A stretch of 64,000 nucleotides of DNA, taken from NCBI GenBank assembly GCA_016714685.1, contig JADKCH010000032.1:1-64000 (forward strand), written 5' to 3'. A program made the position numbers and the translations under genes. Below, in pieces: positions 61,878 through 64,000 of this stretch; positions within the stretch are counted from its first letter, which is position 1; each line of letters opens with the position of its first letter. The notes under the pieces were generated by a model. That model searched no databases. It was not told where the DNA came from and saw nothing but the letters and a program-made list of their open reading frames with translations. The DNA is from Candidatus Geothrix odensensis (GTDB lineage: Bacteria; Acidobacteriota; Holophagae; Holophagales; Holophagaceae).

Positions 61878-64000
61878 ATGCTGAATCCCTTCCTCCAGTA
61901 CCGGCCCCAGGACCGGGGCTTCCTGCTCTGCATGCCCGAGGCCGTGGACGCGGCGGAGTGGGTGCGCGCGCTGCGCACCCTGCCTGGCGAGCTGCAGGGC
62001 CGGGAGCGGCTGACCCCCGCCAAGGCCCAGATCTTCCTGCCGGACGGCTCCCTGGTGGAGATGCACGCCGTGCCCCTGCGGTGGCAGCGGGCCTACCCCT
62101 GGCTCTCCTCCCTGGCCCTGCGCCCCGGGAATGCCGGACCCACCCTGCGCTTCTGGGCCATGGCCCTGCGCCTGCTGCAGTCGCTGGTGGTGCGCGGCGC
62201 CATGCTGCCCCAGCTCGACACCCGCGGGAACCCCTGGAAGGCCCGCTGGGGCATCAGCCTCACCAGCCCCTCGGACCGCGCCGCCCTGCGGCAGCTGGCC
62301 GAGGCCATGCCCCCCGCCGCCGTGGCCTTCCCCGAGAACGACACCTGGGCCTTCACCAAGACCGTGGCCCTGGGCGAGCTGGACGCCTTCGACATCGAGG
62401 ACGACCTGGCCATGCCGCCCGCAGCTGATGCCGTGCTGACGGCCTTCCTGGAGGACGGCGCCGACTTCATCATGCGCTTCGTGTCCGGTGGCCTGCGGGC
62501 CGGGGACGACCCGCGCCTGGGCCTCATCCACCGCCTGCGGGGCCACAAGCGGGACCGCCTGCCCTGGGACGAGCGCATCATGGTGGCCCTCTCCCACCAG
62601 CTGCCGGAGTTTCCCACCACGGGCATCACGGAGCGCACCCTGGGCGAGCAGCTGGCCCAGTGGAGCGAGGGCGCGCGCCCCCAGTGGCTGCGGCCCAGCC
62701 TCCGCCTGGAGACCCCCGATGTGCCCACGGCCCTCCAGGCCGTGCAGGATGCGGATCGGATGGCGGAAGAAGGCTGGATCCTCAGGGTGGGCCTGGAGAC
62801 CGAGGCGGGCGCCGACATTGGCGTGGCCAAGCTCTGGGAGCCTTCCACCGAGCCCGAGGTGCTGCAGGCCCGCCAGGTGCTGCTGCGGGGCCTGGCCCGC
62901 GCCGTGCCTTTCTTCCCGGCCCTGGAGCGGGCCCTCTCGGGCCAGAAGCCCGAGGACTTGGTGCTGCGCCCCACGGAGGCCTGGGGTTTCCTCACCCGGG
63001 GCGCTGCCCAGCTCAAGGAAGCGGGCTTCCTCGTCCACATCCCCGAGGGCCTGGCCGATTTCGGCGGCGCCAAGCGGTTGCGCGCCAAGGTGCGCCTAGG
63101 CGCCCGCAACGTGCTGGACTCCGCGCCCCTGGCCCAGGCGGGCCTGGAGGGCAGCGTCAGCGCCGACTGGTCGCTCATGCTGGGCGACGACGCCCTGAGC
63201 GTGGAGGACTTCGCCCAGATGGCGAGCCTCAAGCATCCGCTGGTGGCCTGGAAGGGCAAGTGGGTGGCCCTGGATCCCGAGACCCTCAAGCAGATATCGA
63301 CCGTCATCCAGGCCAGCCGTGGCGCGGGCTTCGAGAGCATGACCAAGGGCGAGGCCCTGGCCGCGGCCCTCACCGGGACCGCCCGCATCCCCGGCGTCAG
63401 CGAGGCCATCGAGGTGGAGGTCGCCGGCGACTTCGGCGCGGCCCTCGAGGACCTCAAGATCCTGCCCGACAAGCCCATCGTCCAGCCCGCCAGCTTCCAT
63501 GGGCAGCTGCGCCCCTACCAGCTTCGGGGCCTCGCCTGGCTCGAAGGCCTGTCCCGGCATGGCCTGGGCGGCATCCTCGCCGACGACATGGGCCTGGGCA
63601 AGACCATCCAGGTGCTGGCCCTGCTGTTGCACCGCCAGACCGAACGCCCCGAATTCGGCCCCGCCACCCTGCTGGTCTGCCCCACTTCGCTGCTGGGCAA
63701 CTGGGAGCGGGAGCTGGCCAAGTTCGCGCCCAGCCTGCCGGTCTTCGTGCACCACGGCAACAACCGGGACCGTCTGCCCAACACCTTCAAGCCCCACACC
63801 CTCGTGCTCACCACCTACGGCGTGGTGCGCCGCGAGGAGGACACCTTCGCCAGCCGCTCCTGGGGCATGGTGGTGGTGGACGAGGCCCAGGCCATCAAGA
63901 ACGCGGGATCGGCCCAGGCCAAGGCCATCCGCAAGCTGCGTGGCGCCTTCCGCCTGGCGCTGACGGGCACGCCCATCGAGAACCGTCTCACAGAGCTGTG
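61878..64000 (+). CDS. SNF2-family helicase, truncated by the window edge
   Basis: At least 707 residues; the 3' end is outside the window. Residues about 1-530 are the bacterial SNF2-associated N-terminal region (CMPEAVDAAEWVRALRTLPG, PWLSSLALRPGNAGPTLRFW, GFLTRGAAQLKEAGFLVHIP, LRAKVRLGARN, FAQMASLKHPLVAWKGKWVA). From about 535 the Swi2/Snf2 ATPase begins: LRPYQLRGLAWLEGLSRHGL, GGILADDMGLGKTIQVLALL (motif I), LVCPTSLLGNWERELAKFAP (Ia), MVVVDEAQAIKNAGSAQAKA (II) and FRLALTGTPIENRLTEL (III). It is an ATP-driven DNA translocase remodelling protein-DNA complexes, such as stalled RNA polymerase in the RapA/HepA case. ATG 61878 is the only plausible start. Confidence 0.92.
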   Translation, partial: MLNPFLQYRPQDRGFLLCMPEAVDAAEWVRALRTLPGELQGRERLTPAKAQIFLPDGSLVEMHAVPLRWQRAYPWLSSLALRPGNAGPTLRFWAMALRLLQSLVVRGAMLPQLDTRGNPWKARWGISLTSPSDRAALRQLAEAMPPAAVAFPENDTWAFTKTVALGELDAFDIEDDLAMPPAADAVLTAFLEDGADFIMRFVSGGLRAGDDPRLGLIHRLRGHKRDRLPWDERIMVALSHQLPEFPTTGITERTLGEQLAQWSEGARPQWLRPSLRLETPDVPTALQAVQDADRMAEEGWILRVGLETEAGADIGVAKLWEPSTEPEVLQARQVLLRGLARAVPFFPALERALSGQKPEDLVLRPTEAWGFLTRGAAQLKEAGFLVHIPEGLADFGGAKRLRAKVRLGARNVLDSAPLAQAGLEGSVSADWSLMLGDDALSVEDFAQMASLKHPLVAWKGKWVALDPETLKQISTVIQASRGAGFESMTKGEALAAALTGTARIPGVSEAIEVEVAGDFGAALEDLKILPDKPIVQPASFHGQLRPYQLRGLAWLEGLSRHGLGGILADDMGLGKTIQVLALLLHRQTERPEFGPATLLVCPTSLLGNWERELAKFAPSLPVFVHHGNNRDRLPNTFKPHTLVLTTYGVVRREEDTFASRSWGMVVVDEAQAIKNAGSAQAKAIRKLRGAFRLALTGTPIENRLTEL

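Overview
The window is high-GC, densely packed bacterial chromosome. The gene complement fits an Acidobacteriota member of the Holophagae (Geothrix/Holophaga type): split glycine dehydrogenase gcvPA/gcvPB, an M2 and an S9 peptidase, a type Vd patatin, Omp85 barrels, DUF3309 and YXWGXW proteins, and a one-piece tmRNA with an encoded CCA. That placement is inference from family content only. There are no rRNA or tRNA genes, no CRISPR array and no prophage.

Layout. 1-4.8 kb: genes broken by many small frameshifts (an unknown protein, a DinG-like helicase, RlmH, a secreted protein, the start of a YcxB-like protein). 5.1-6.5 kb: 3-methyladenine glycosylase, a tautomerase and tmRNA. 6.5-11.6 kb: minus-strand envelope genes (two secreted basic proteins, a methyltransferase, an Omp85 barrel, small membrane proteins, a lipoprotein). 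12-18.7 kb: SOUL protein, AI-2E/PerM permease, a GT4 glycosyltransferase coupled to a GH130 phosphorylase, and a second copy of the methyltransferase in inverted orientation. 18.8-19.9 kb: dinB with one extra base. 19.97-21.36 kb: an AT-rich island that reads as a two-cassette integron remnant without an integrase (CALIN), carrying two lipoprotein genes. 21.7-25.5 kb: long-form GAPDH and glutamate dehydrogenase. 25.57-25.84 kb: a MITE-like element ending 2 nt before a PEP-synthase-like regulator gene. 29-35 kb: gmk, S41 protease, acyl-CoA dehydrogenase and S9 peptidase. 35-43.6 kb: folK, queF, a B12-type radical SAM protein divergent from a carbamoyltransferase, then queC, a DUF374 acyltransferase, Hsp33 and an M2 peptidase. 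43.6-50.5 kb: two linked sensor kinases divergent from modABC. 50.5-57.8 kb: an S41 peptidase, an Lrp/AsnC regulator with a palindrome in front, a VOC protein, gcvPA/gcvPB and an AsmA-like/GT51 fusion. 58-64 kb: the overlapping genes rpiB-rph-patatin, and a divergent SNF2 helicase running off the end.

Most of the content is housekeeping or envelope metabolism. The most unusual parts are the integrase-less cassette array at 20-21.4 kb, the MITE abutting the PEP-synthase-like gene, the GT4/GH130 pair that may make and recycle a mannoside, and the AsmA/GT51 fusion. Several genes (SOUL, dinB, S9 peptidase, patatin, folK) carry a single indel whose correction restores a normal protein. Together with the indel-dense left end, this points to sequence error more than to decay, although the sequence alone cannot prove it.
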